From assembly GCA_029851415.1 (NCBI GenBank), contig CM056743.1, positions 122,046,305-122,110,304 on the forward strand: 64,000 bases of DNA, written 5' to 3'. Made by a program: the position numbers and the translations under genes. The notes beneath the pieces were generated by a model. That model was given only the letters and a program-made list of their open reading frames with translations, ran no database searches and was not told the origin of the DNA. Positions within the stretch are counted from its first letter, which is position 1. Each line of letters opens with the position of its first letter. The DNA comes from Eretmocerus hayati (lineage: Eukaryota > Arthropoda > Insecta > Hymenoptera > Aphelinidae). Shown piece by piece: positions 11,735 through 23,599 of the stretch.

Positions 11735-14700
11735 GTGAGTCGCTGAATGAATATGTACACACATGGAGCGCCTGGAGGTTGAGGAATTCTTTCACACTGC
11801 ATAGAAACTTGACCGGTACCAGACAGCATGACGCGTCGCTCACGTGGAACCGGTCAACGATATCTCGCTTATCAAACGGCCTGGACTTAGGAAGGTCTAC
11901 ACCAGATGCCGGGGTAATACTAAATCGTAGATAAATGTCTGAAATCAGAAAGTGGGTAACTCGATGACATTTCATGACGCCCATCTGATAGAGCTTTCAT
12001 TATAGATCTGGAACGCAAGCTGCACGTTCGGTTCTAACATAGTTATGAACTTTCTTTGGTATCGTGGTTTACATTCATGAGTTCGCTTATACCCATGTCA
12101 CCTGGTCTACTCTACCTGATATCGACCACCCCTCCGTCCCCGTAGTTTGCGTCGTATCGATTTTCAGATTGAAGATTGCAGGGGTAGAACAAACGCAAGT
12201 GCGATGAGGGGTTTTCACCCCATACATGAGCTAATGTACGTAACAAAAATGTATGACCAACTAGTTCATAGCTTGCGTTTTTGCATCAGCCAATTATACA
12301 TGGAAATTAGCGTCAAGAACTCTCAGATGATTCAAAAACTGGATATTTGTTCAATTCCAATGGCCCTCATTTTCTATGAATACGAATAGATAGTCTGACT
12401 TTTATCATTCAAATTGGGTTTTTTCATGCAATATCGCAAAAAAGAGTTTATAGCGAATACGGCAGTTCTCTGAGATTATTCAACTGTGTCATGAATACAC
12501 ACATGTAACCTTTTTACCTTTTAAAGCACAGGTAAACCCAAATAAGAGGCAGTGGGTTTCTACATCATTACATTGGAAGCATAGTACGCTAATATCGCTG
12601 GAAGACAAGATTCTGTATCTAGAATATCCATCTTTGGATAATATGATTTTTTCCTGTACTTTTCAACGTATGAACCGAGTCCGTGCTCAGTTTTGCTCGT
12701 GCACGTCAGGGTCCTTTTTAAATTTCAAAAAACTTATTTTCCAAAAAAACGCTGTGTTCTGGATTTCTTAAATTAATTTTCGAAGTTGATGATCATTCAG
12801 CGAGGGATCACCATTTGGTCAAAACGCATATCAAATTATGTTTTCCTACGTATTTTGACCCGCTGAACACGATCCCGGTGGTTGTAGAACGCTACAATGT
12901 AACCGAGCTAATAAGTCCACCTAGTATCTGGGAAAAAGTCCAATTTCGCAATAAATTTTCAAACAATCATGGAACGGGCCAGAATGGATCAAGGACCCCG
13001 CCAGGAATGATAGGATTTTGGGCCTTCTGTCTTCCAGCGAATTCGACTATATCGGCAATCAATCGATAGAGCTGAAAATAAGTCTCTATTGCCGTTAAGC
13101 CTGAAAAATTCTTGTTCTCGAGTCATTTGGTCCACCGATTTGACCGAGATAAAATAGTTTTATGGCACCAATCGAACAATAAGATACGTTCGAATTCGCT
13201 CGGCTTGCTAGGTATTTTGCGGCTAAGTAAGACTGATGCAGCAAAAATCTTTGCATTGCACTCAGTTCAATAATCCTTTCAAGAGAATAACAGAATACCG
13301 GACTCCTCAAGATAATAACAGGAAAAGGAAGAATAACAGAGCTCGACGTCAAAATCTGACTTGACTCCTGGAATCGACTCCCAGCAGTCTTTGAGCCATC
13401 ACATTTTTCGTCAGGTCTCGCCTAGTTTTAGAAAGAAGAGTTCGATGCTTTGCGAGTTTTTACCAGAGTGAATGGCTTTTTTCATTTCTGACGTACACCC
13501 ACCAAAACAAATATTTTCTCAAGAATCAATCGACATCTGCTCAAATATCCATACAAGTTTCTATCTGCAAACCCAAAAAGAATCAACAAGTTTCTCGTGA
13601 CCTTGGCGGATATAAAGTTGGGCCTCATTTGATTGTCTCATTCTCGAGCCGGGTGCGATATGATGCGAAATCCAATCGCCATCTAAATATCAAAACAAAT
13701 ATCTCTGGTAGAGGATCGATGCTGATTTGGGAGCCCCCCCCCTCCCCACCACCGCAAACTAAAAAAGTAAGCATTTCGTGTCTGCAAGAATAATAAGTAA
13801 GAGTAAAAAGAATTTTTAAGGAACGCTTTTATGAACTATACCAAGAAACTTTGTCAACCTTGGCATGATAGTGAGGAGATGAAAATTGGTAGAACGATGA
13901 CAATCATCGGGAAAAAAGTACAATGTCAGAGTACGCAGTGCTTGGAGGAGAATGATCTATGGGTGTCGTATAATATCGGCTTTGAATTTCGGCGCCAATG
14001 AGGCGGGTAATGAGCGCTGCTCACTTCATATCAGTCGCATCGATATCGATCTCCCCATATCCTCCCCAGCTCACGGTCTGGCTCACGCGCACCCGAGCCC
14101 CGAGCTTGCACGAACACGTGTTCACAAATATGTGATCGGGTACGAAAATTTGTGGAACAATAGACGAGCTAAGTCCGGAGAAAACTATGTGAGCTCGGTG
14201 AAGCATAATAAATCAGGCACTGACGCAATTGGACGTAAATATAACCTAAGAGAACTGACCATTGTGCCGGTAAAGTCACTCGCGACTGCTGACAAGACCG
14301 GGGGGATTCCTGAGATATCCCCAGGACTTATATATTCATTACTGTGATTGGCTGATTTGAATTGCCGCTCATGATCATGATTGGCTGTTGGCGGTGGGCC
14401 GGATGCTTAAAATCATGCACCACTAGTTATGGTTACAAAGCGCTAGGCCGAAGTGAAGTTAAATAAAAGAGTTTAATGATAAAAAGACATAATGCTTCGT
14501 TTCTGGGTTGCACTGAGAGAATATATTCCACTTCGTCTCGGCCATGGTTCTTTTAAGCCATGGCTCTTTTTCCCCATTTCTGGTAAAATAATTTTGGCTT
14601 CCGGTCACATGCTGGAAACACGTGTTGGGGTAGCCGTGAGTGAGTCATCCGTCGCTCGTGTAGTATGTGATCTAGGGACATTGAGAAGGGCGTATAAAAA

Positions 14701-15555
14701 AGATGAACCGATTTCGACGCGATTGATCAGTGCAGTGCTTGTCCTTGTTTATATACAATGCGATAACTGCATTCGACGATGAGTGTGTGACTCGTGACAT
14801 ACTGGCGCCATATTATTCTAATACGAGACACCCATAATAAGGCTTATATTATGCCGCCCAGTTCACACGTCCTTGCTACTGCATTGTGCAATTCTTTTCC
14901 ACGAAATTTACATCGGTCGCCTGAATTCCATCTCTTTTACACGATGCAAAACTAACGTTTTTCGGTCCAGTGAATGGGAGCGTTTGTTAAATTTCTTTTT
15001 AACCTTTACTTATTATTCAATCTTCCAGCGTCAAAAATCTCTCGGCGCATCCTCGCGTAGAGGCGTGAACTCTGAATATTGTATGTATATCTCGTAGATG
15101 TGAAAAACGTTATGCGCATTTGCCCTGATGATCTACCCAGTGGCCATACTTATTTGGATTATCGAGATCTTCCTAAGCGTTTCGATTTTGTAGGCATTAA
15201 AAGTATCACGCGTGAGTGACAGCAGTGGAAGATTTTAATGAAAAGAATATTGAATGTGGTGTGCAATGCAAAGATTCTTGGTGCATCAGTCTAACTTAGC
15301 CGTGAAATACTGAACAAGCCAAGCGAATTCGAACGTATGTCATTGTTCGATTGATGCCGTACGTGTCCCTAGTTTAACTCGGTAAAATCAGCAACTAAGC
15401 GACCAAATCACTCGAGAACAAGAATTTTCCGGGCTTGACGGCAATAAGACTTATTCTCAGCTCTTCCAGCTCTATCGATGGATTGCCGATTCAACCAAAT
15501 TCGCTGAAAACCAAAATCCTATCGTTTACGGCGGGGATCTTTGAACTTGAAAATG
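11735..15555. other. No recognisable gene; possible leader intron
   Basis: If the first exon at 11376-11734 is right, this is its intron. 12660-12870 holds fragments (GCTCGTGCACGTCAGG, TATTTTGACCCGCTGAA) related to the 36325-39735 and 23600-25927 elements. 13952-14347 has a 131-aa frame without known motifs, in GC-richer DNA. Confidence 0.45.
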
Positions 15556-15617
15556 AGTTTAGAATCAATTTTTGTCTCGATCGATATGAACGATCGAGAC
15601 TTTATCGCTCGCGGGAA

Positions 15618-16686
15618 TTTCAAATCATATTATTACATGACTCGGCTAATGCAAGCTAATTTTAATCAACGGATTTGTTGATTAAGTGACATAGATCGAT
15701 ATTGGATTACTCCAATTCGATCTATGTACCTTCAAGGCTCCTCGCAATTCGAGTGTCGCAACTTGAAGGATTTTGATGGAATTTCAAATACATGAAAAAT
15801 GAGATGAGAAACGAAAAATTCTTGATACTACGCTAGATGTTGGTGCGTTTCGTCTTTCCTCTCCGGATCAGACTCTTCAGGGGGGCTGAAGAGATCCGAG
15901 TAGAGGTTGGCCCCCGACGTCACCTAGCCAAAGTGGCTTGATGGTCATGATTTTGATCGGGCTTATATGTTACACGAGGGCTTTTTGCAGCCACTCGCGA
16001 GAAAGGTTTCCATCTCGGTTGTTCATTCGCCGACAACCGGTGACAATTAGAATCAATTTTTGTCTCGATCGATATGAACGATCGAGACTTTATCGCAGAA
16101 TTGGAGTAATCCAATATCGATCTATGTCACTTAATCAACAAATCCGTTGATTAAAATTAGCTTGCATTAGCCGAGTCATGTAATAATATGATTTGAAATT
16201 CCCGCGAGCGATAAAGTCTCGATCGTTCATATCGATCGAGACAAAAATTGATTCTAATTGTCACCGGTTGTCGGCGAATGAACAACCGAGATGGAAACCT
16301 TTCTCGCGAGTGGCTGCAAAAAGCCCTCGTGTAACATATAAGCCCGATCAAAATCATGACCATCAAGCCACTTTGGCTAGGTGACGTCGGGGGCCAACCT
16401 CTACTCGGATCTCTTCAGCCCCCCTGAAGAGTCTGATCCGGAGAGGAAAGACGAAACGCACCAACATCTAGCGTAGTATCAAGAATTTTTCGTTTCTCAT
16501 CTCATTTTTCATGTATTTGAAATTCCATCAAAATCCTTCAAGTTGCGACACTCGAATTGCGAGGAGCCTTGAAGGTACATAGATCGAATTGGAGTAATCC
16601 AATATCGATCTATGTCACTTAATCAACAAATCCGTTGATTAAAATTAGCTTGCATTAGCCGAGTCATGTAATAATATGATTTGAAA
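15618..16686. repeat. Foldback repeat with a third, internal inverted segment
   Basis: 15618-16096 pairs with 16208-16686 (479-bp arms, almost perfect). The 111-bp spacer 16097-16207 itself contains an inverted copy of the first 100 bp of the arm, so the same segment appears three times. Small hairpins recur: TCTCGATCG..CGATCGAGA, AATCAAC..GTTGATT and CTTCAG..CTGAAG. A fragment of the arm interior also precedes it (15556-15617). It is non-coding. Confidence 0.75.
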
Positions 16687-18248
16687 ATGAGTTGTTCGGT
16701 ACTCGTAGAAAATGTGGTTCGGTGCCACGAATTTTCTCGACCTATGAGCACCGTGTGGTTGAATATCATACATCTATGGCAATAAATCATGCCCCTCAAG
16801 GTTTCATCATCTTGCTTTAGCTCCTGTTTCGGATGGTAATTGAGATGTACTTATATGGTCACCGAGTTTCCAGACCATTTTCAAAACATTTGATGGACAA
16901 ATTTTCAAATTGTCACAAATGACTCGTCACTGTACGAACAATATTTTACGTTTTCTGGTGAGATATTTTTAGCAAAGATGAAGATCCTTACAAATACCAT
17001 ATGACTACATATGTACTTCTTTTTTGAGCCCCCAAACCTTAGAATTAAGAATCCCGGGGAATCGTTGAGAATTTTTAGATTTCATCCTATTGAGATTTCG
17101 ACGAAATAATCGTATTGCCCTACTGAAAATATCCGAGTCAGTCACCAAGTCGGCGAACGGAGTCGGTGACCGGGTCGGTAATCTGAGACAGTCACCGAGT
17201 CTGTGGCATAATCATGATTTTGTGCAATGACCGAGTCGGTGGCAGAGTCGGTGAGTGGTTCAAAGTTCCCGTACTTTTTCAGCGACAGCGTAACCATATC
17301 AATCATCGCTCAAAAATGGATTTTCGAATATTTTGCCCTGGAATGAATCTGCGCAGTACAAAGATTCAAATTTCGTCCATTTCCAGTGTTTGTCTCCAAC
17401 AATAAGTTGAATAAGAACGTTCCCGAATTTCATGTTAGTAATTCACGATTGTTTTCAGCGTGTGACCAGTTTCTATCCTTGTATCAGTTTATTAAAAAAA
17501 ATTTGAGGAGGGCGAACAATGTTCATTCAAGCTTTGGAATGACTCAATATTAGGAGCTCCAAATCTTTCTTCACTCAAATGAACTGCATTTTTCTACATT
17601 ATTTCCAGTAAGCAATTCTCCAAGTTTTGAAGATTTGATGCAAAAATTACTCCTAGATGGAATGTTCAAAAGCGATTTGGACTTGTACATTACTGAAATC
17701 AGAGTCGAAGCGTCCCACAGGGTTGGAGCAAAACTGCTCGTAAGTCGAAATATCTATCATAATGATCAGATCCCTGTTCAGATTAAGAAGAAGGCAAGAA
17801 TGTGATTATTTATCATGGTCAGGCTCAATTTTATTTGTAGTGTGATGATAAATTTGAAGAAAGAGCTAGCGAATATTACCTTATTTCCTCCAGCCTTGGT
17901 CATATTGATGGAGTAAATAATAGGGGGAAAAATCAGTAACATGCGCACAATGGACATTCTTAAGTTGAAAAATAGACATTTTTGGAAGTCAATCAACCCA
18001 CTGTTGAGATACATATCCATGGATCACGCATTTATTTTCTCCACTGAAAATGGGATGCATCACACTAACAGCTTTTGAAAAACAAAATAGGGAATTCATG
18101 CAAGATGGATGAATTCATTACTGCAATATAATCAGAGTTCAGGGTGCGGGATAGATAGAAAGTTAACATCTAAGCGTCTCATGTAGTTTGTTCCACAAAG
18201 AGTCTTGTCCATAACACTCCCGAGTCTTCTTTCAAGGGTGTAGACTAT

Positions 18249-18732
18249 TCATTGTATTGGTGTCAGATTCAAAAGATTGATCCATGAGGCCTGAATCTTT
18301 TGACAAAGCCACTTCAAACTATCAGAAGGTATTTGAACTTGTTGATCATGTTGGTCGATTTGATCTAGGTGTGGCAGGAATGTAGTTGCAGCGTAGATGT
18401 TAGAGAAGTTGATAAAACTAATGCTCATGTTCCAAATATACCACTGCATTTCACAAGGGGCACTGATCAAAAAGCCACATGAATATCCTGCAACTGTAAT
18501 CAACAAGAACCGTCATCTGAGTAAGCATGGTGCAAGATCCAACGAGGAAAACCACTACCAATACTAACCATGCAAGTTGCCAGACAAAGTAGAACATACG
18601 CCTGATAATGGTACTCAAAAATTATATTGATATCTCATCGTCCAAATGAGGATATAAAATGGGTGACTTACATAGCATATGATAGGTGGTGATAGCCAGA
18701 AGACTGTGGGGACTATGGCTTTGCATACTCAT
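18249..18732 (-). CDS. Hypothetical three-exon gene in left palindrome arm, 110 aa
   Basis: On the minus strand, exons 18732-18672, 18601-18569 and 18487-18249 join in frame (61+33+239 = 333 nt) with GT-AG borders and give 110 aa. The ATG has a Kozak-like GCCGCC before it. The protein starts MSMQSHSPHSLLAITTYHML, and the main exon carries CEMQWYIWNMSISFINFSN and ends NLLNLTPIQ. No family was recognised. The equivalent in the right arm carries a stop codon. The model could be chance, since only splice signals and frame support it. Confidence 0.3.
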
Positions 18733-19743
18733 GGCGGCACCAGTCTTCCTGAAACTGAAAATTCATCTAGACACAAAGGGCCAGGCTCTCTGATCAAAAG
18801 CATTCATCAGAAATATTCAATGAGACTACTCATCTGATGCACAAGTCCATACTATACGTTAGCGGTTGGCAGAGGTCATTTGTCCACACCAGTGCGTGTA
18901 AAATTATTCGCACCACGTTCATCAGATTTATTCCTAGTATAGCAAAATCACAGTTCTCCTCCAGAAACCGAGTTATAACTACAAACGCGTCGGAAAATCC
19001 AGGAAAATACACAACGGTTTCTTCGGCGCTGCAGAAATGCACGGGTTGAAGCCACGCGGTCTGAGCCCGACATCGGAGCTGTAACGGCTATTCAGTTAAT
19101 CAGATGGAGTATTCACTGAAAGATCAATCTCATGAAATATTCAGAGAGTGCTTAAATTGCTCTATCTATTCAATTAAAATTATGAATTGTTCCCTCATGT
19201 AATATCCACTCGCGTCGTGTGCGCGTGTGCAGCAACTGCGGCTAGAGATATCTGAAAATTCCGTGTAAGAACAATTGATTATTTTGATAGAATAGAGGGA
19301 ACAAATTCGGGAATATTCAAGTCTATCCTAAAATTGTTAACTTTTGATCGTCCACATCTGAATTCCTAGGCAGCCGTTGGAGCTCCGATCAGTAGTTCAG
19401 ACCAGAATTTCAGACCGCATGGCGAACTGACTTTTGCATTTCTGCAGCGCCGAAGAAACCGTTGTGTATTTTCCTGGATTTTCCGACGCGTTTGTAGTTA
19501 TAACTCGGTTCCTGAAGGAGAACTGTGATTTTGCTATACTAGGAATAAATCTGATGAACGTGGTGCGAATAATTTTACACGCACTGGTGTGGACAAATGA
19601 CCTCTGCCAACCGCTAACGTATAGTATGGACTTGTGCATCAGATGAGTAGTCTCATTGAATATTTCTGATGAATGCTTTTGATCAGAGAGCCTGGCCCTT
19701 TGTGTCTAGATGAATTTTCAGTTTCAGGAAGACTGGTGCCGCC

Positions 19744-20227
19744 ATGAGTATGCAAAGCCATAGTCACCACAGTCTTCTGGCTATCACCACCTATCATATG
19801 CTATGTAAGTCACCCATTTTATATCCTTATTTGGACGATGAGATATCAATATAATTTTTGAGTGCCATTATCAGGCGTATGTTCTACTTTGTCTGGCAAC
19901 TTGCATGGTTAGTATTGGTAGTGGTTTTCCTCGTTGGATCTTGCACCATGCTTACTCAGATGACGGTTCTTGTTGATAACAGTTGCAGGATATTGATGTG
20001 GCTTTTTGATCAGTGCCCCATGTGAAATGCAGTGGTATATTTGGAACATGAGCATTAGTTTTATCAACTTCTCTAACATCTACGCTGCAACTACATTCCT
20101 GCCACGCCTAGATCAAATCGACCAACATGATCAACAAGTTCAAATACCTTCTGATAGTTTGAAGTGGCTTTGTCAAAAGATTCAAGCCTCATGGATCAAT
20201 CTTTTGAATCTGACACCAATACAATGA
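19744..20227 (+). pseudogene. Right-arm copy of the three-exon gene, nonsense mutation
   Basis: Exons 19744-19804, 19875-19907 and 19989-20227 mirror the left-arm gene. At the start of exon 3 the codon TCA of the left copy is TGA here, which would end the protein after about 33 residues. The rest of the exon is almost unchanged. Confidence 0.3.
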
Positions 20228-21364
20228 ATAGTCTACACCCTTGAAAGAAGACTCGGAAGTGTTATGGACAAGACTCTTTGTGGAACTAACTACATGAAAC
20301 GCTTAGATGTTAACTTTCCATCTATCCCGCACCCTGAACTCTGATTATATTGCAGTAATGAATTCATCCATCTTGCATGAATTCCCTATTTTGCTTTCCA
20401 AAAGTTAGTGTGATGCATCCCATTTTCAGTGGAGAAAATAAATGCGTGATCCATGGATATGTATCTCAACAGTGGGTTGATTGACTTCCAAAAATGTCTA
20501 TTTTTCAACTTGAGGATGTCCATTGTGCGCATGTTACTGATTTTTCCCCCTATTATTTACTCCATCCATATGGCCAAGGATGGAGGAAATAAGGTAATAT
20601 TCGCTAGCTCTTTCTTCAAATTTATCATCACACTACAACTAAAATTGAGCCTGACCATGATGAATAATCACATTTTTGCCTTCTTCTCAATCTGAACAAG
20701 GATCTGATCATTATGATAGATATTTCGACTTACGAGCAGTTTTGCTCCAACCCTGTGGGACGCTTCGACTCTGATTTCAGTAATGTACAAGTCCAAATCG
20801 CTTTTGAACATTCCATCCAGGAGTAATTTTTGCATCAAATCTTCAAAACTTGGAGAATTGCTTACTGGAAATAATGTAGAAAAATGCAGTTCATTTCAGT
20901 GAAGAAAGATTTGCAGCTCCTAATATTGAGCCATTCTGAGGCTTGAATAAACATTGTTCGCCCTCCCCGAATTTTTTTAATAAACTAGCACAAGGATGGA
21001 AACTGGTCACACGCTGAGAACAATCGTGAATTACTAATATGAAATTTGGGAACGTTCTCATTGAACTCATTGTTGGAGACAAACACAGGGAACGTACGAA
21101 ATTTAAATCTTTGTACTGCGTAAATTTATTCCAGGGCAAAATATTTGAAAATCTATTTTTGAGCGATGATTGATATGGTGATGCTATCGCTAAAAAGTAC
21201 GGGAATTTTGAAGCACTCACCCACCGACTCTGCCACTGATTCGGTCATTGCACAAAATCATGATTATGCCACAGACTCGGTGACTGTCTCAGATTACCGA
21301 CTCGGTCACCGACTCCGTTCGCCGAAGTGGTGACTGACTCCGATATTTTCAGTAGGGTGTAAAA

Positions 21365-23597
21365 CCACTAAGATATGAACAATAACAAAAATTAGGGAGA
21401 ATGTGTTGCAACTCATGAAAATCCGTTTCAAACTTCAAATCATACAGGACCTTATTTGGGAATTCTCAAGAAACTTCCATGTACATGAACAACAAAAGAA
21501 AAAAAATTTCACAATAACGAACTATTGTGAAATAATTTTCTCTGTCCCATGAATTTTAGAACATCTAAAATTCAAAACGATCTTCGAGAAATTCCAAAAT
21601 ATCACGGTTTCAGAATTCCTGAAAAATCAAATCATTTTCCACCCATTGTAGAAACTCATTCTCTCAATAACATGATCCCCAAGAATAGAACATGTACAGG
21701 AATCATTCATAATATTAACAATATCAATGATTGCGACGAATTACATTTACCAGTTGCAACAAATGTGTATGATGCCTTGGCTCACATAGAGATCGAGAGT
21801 TTCATCTCTGAGTACGGCTGATTACAAATGTATGTTGCCGAGCTACTGTAAATGTACGTTCGTTGTAACTCATAAGGATATTTCATGATACAACATTCTA
21901 CACTAATGAATCTTCACGGAATCAAACCGTTGGATTTCCTTTGATCTGAACATCGTCTCTTGGTCCGGTAAGGTAACCAATACGTGTCAGTTTCATCTGA
22001 TCATGTCTCTTTCGGTCCCTGTGACGCGAAGAAACACCTCCGCGGAGAATACTTCCCAATTATCAAACTACTTACACGATATGCACAACAACATGAATCA
22101 AAGATGAGATGTCTCAACTCATAAAAATTCATTCTATATTTCATCAAAGAAGCTTATATTTGGAAATTCTTCAATGTACTTAAATAACGGAAAGAGAAAT
22201 TTCCCACAACAACAAAAAATTAGAAAAAAAACTCATTTTATCCCATTAATTTTAGTTCTTAAGATTCACAGGTAATTTCCGAGGAATTCCGAAATACCAC
22301 TATTCTAAATTTCCTCAGAAAATCGAATCATCTTCCATCGATCATATGAACTCGTCCCCCGAACACATGTTCCCCAAAAATGGAACATATACAGGAATCA
22401 CTCATAATTCTAACGATATCGATGTCTGCGATCGATTACATTCACGAGTTGCAACATCGTACGATGCCTTAACTGAAAAGGAGGTTGAGTATCTCATCTT
22501 TGAGTGCGGTAGAGTGCGAATAAATGTTGCCGAGCTCCCGTTAATGTAAGTTGATCGTAGATCATAAAGATATCTCATGAAACAACACTTCACACTGACA
22601 TAACTTCGCGGAATCAAATCGTTGGATTTCCTCTGATCTGAACGTCGTCCCTTGGTCCGTGGAGGTAACCAATACGTGTCAGTTTCATCCGATCATGTCT
22701 CCCTCGATCCCTGTGACGTGAAACCACACTTTTACGAGAAACACTTTCCAATAATCGAACTACTGCCATGATGTACACAACAACATAAGTCAAGGATTTT
22801 GTGTCTCAACGAATAAAAATTCATTTCGAATTTCAATCAAAGAAGTTTATATTCGGAAATTCTCGGAAAACTTTCAATCTGCCTGATCGGTTAAGAAAGA
22901 GATTTGCCACAACAACGAAGGATTGGAAAATAGCTCTCCTTTCCATTAATTTTAGTTTTTAAGATTCCCAGGAAATCTTCGAGAAATTCCAAAATCCCAC
23001 AGTTTCAAAACTTCTAAAAAATCAAATCATTTTCCACCCATTGTAGAAACTCATTCTCTCAATAACATGATCCCCAAGAATAGAACATGTACAGGAATCA
23101 CTCATAATATTTAAAATATCAATGATTGTGACGAATTACATTTACCAGTTGCAACAAATTTGTATGATGCCTTGGCTCACATAGAGATCGAGACTTTCAT
23201 CTCTGAGTACGGCTGATTACAAATGTATGTTGCCGAGCTACTGTAAATATACGTTCGTCGTAACTCATAAGGATATTTCATGATACAACATTCTACACTA
23301 ACGAATCTTCACGGAATCAAACCGTTGGATTTCCTTTGATCTGAACATCGTCCCTTGGTCCGGTAAGATAACCAATACGTGTCAGTTTCATCTGATCATG
23401 TATCTTTCGACCCCTGTGACGCGAAGAAACACCTCCTCGGAGAATACTTCCCAATTATCAAACTATCGACACGATATGCACAACAACATGAATCAAAGAT
23501 GAGATGTCTCAACTCATAAAAATTCATTCTATATTTCATCAAAGAAGCTTATATTTGGAAACTTTCGGAGAACTTTTAATGTACTTGAACAACGGCA
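21365..23597. repeat. Tandem repeat, unit about 700 bp, over three copies
   Basis: The landmark CAACTCAT.AAAATTC (or near) recurs at about 21409, 22114, 22805 and 23509, and TTTCATCTGATCATGT occurs in each unit. The units share 85-90% by eye. A 50-67 residue frame (PKN.TCTGI.HN) lies in copies 1 and 2; copy 3 breaks it with a TAA, so coding is unlikely. The array continues after the insertion at 25930. Confidence 0.75.
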
Positions 23598-23599
23598 TA

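Larger units (their letters stand above)
17118..21357. mobile_element. 4.2-kb giant palindrome, arms of about 1.95 kb
   Basis: It starts CCCTACTGAAAATATCCGAG and ends with GATATTTTCAGTAGGG. The arms 17118-19060 and 19420-21357 are about 95% alike; the centre of about 360 bp is unique. The outer 150 bp carry repeated GAGTCGGTGAC units in both directions. Flanks show no clear target duplication (TTG versus TGT). Each arm contains a copy of a possible three-exon gene facing out from the centre. Confidence 0.72.

Noticed and set aside
14692..14735. TATA-type promoter (GTATAAAAAAG followed by TCAGTG)
   Set aside because: The spacing of about 36 nt is too long for a TATA-Inr pair and no exon follows.
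15920..16384. Identical 63-70 aa frames on both strands
   Set aside because: They are mirror images produced by the inverted arms; no start context, domain or splice support.
17778..20695. Possible chemoreceptor (membrane-like) exons in the giant palindrome
   Set aside because: The hydrophobic frames (NLRMSIVRMLLIFPPIIYS) lack receptor motifs and do not join into a transmembrane series.
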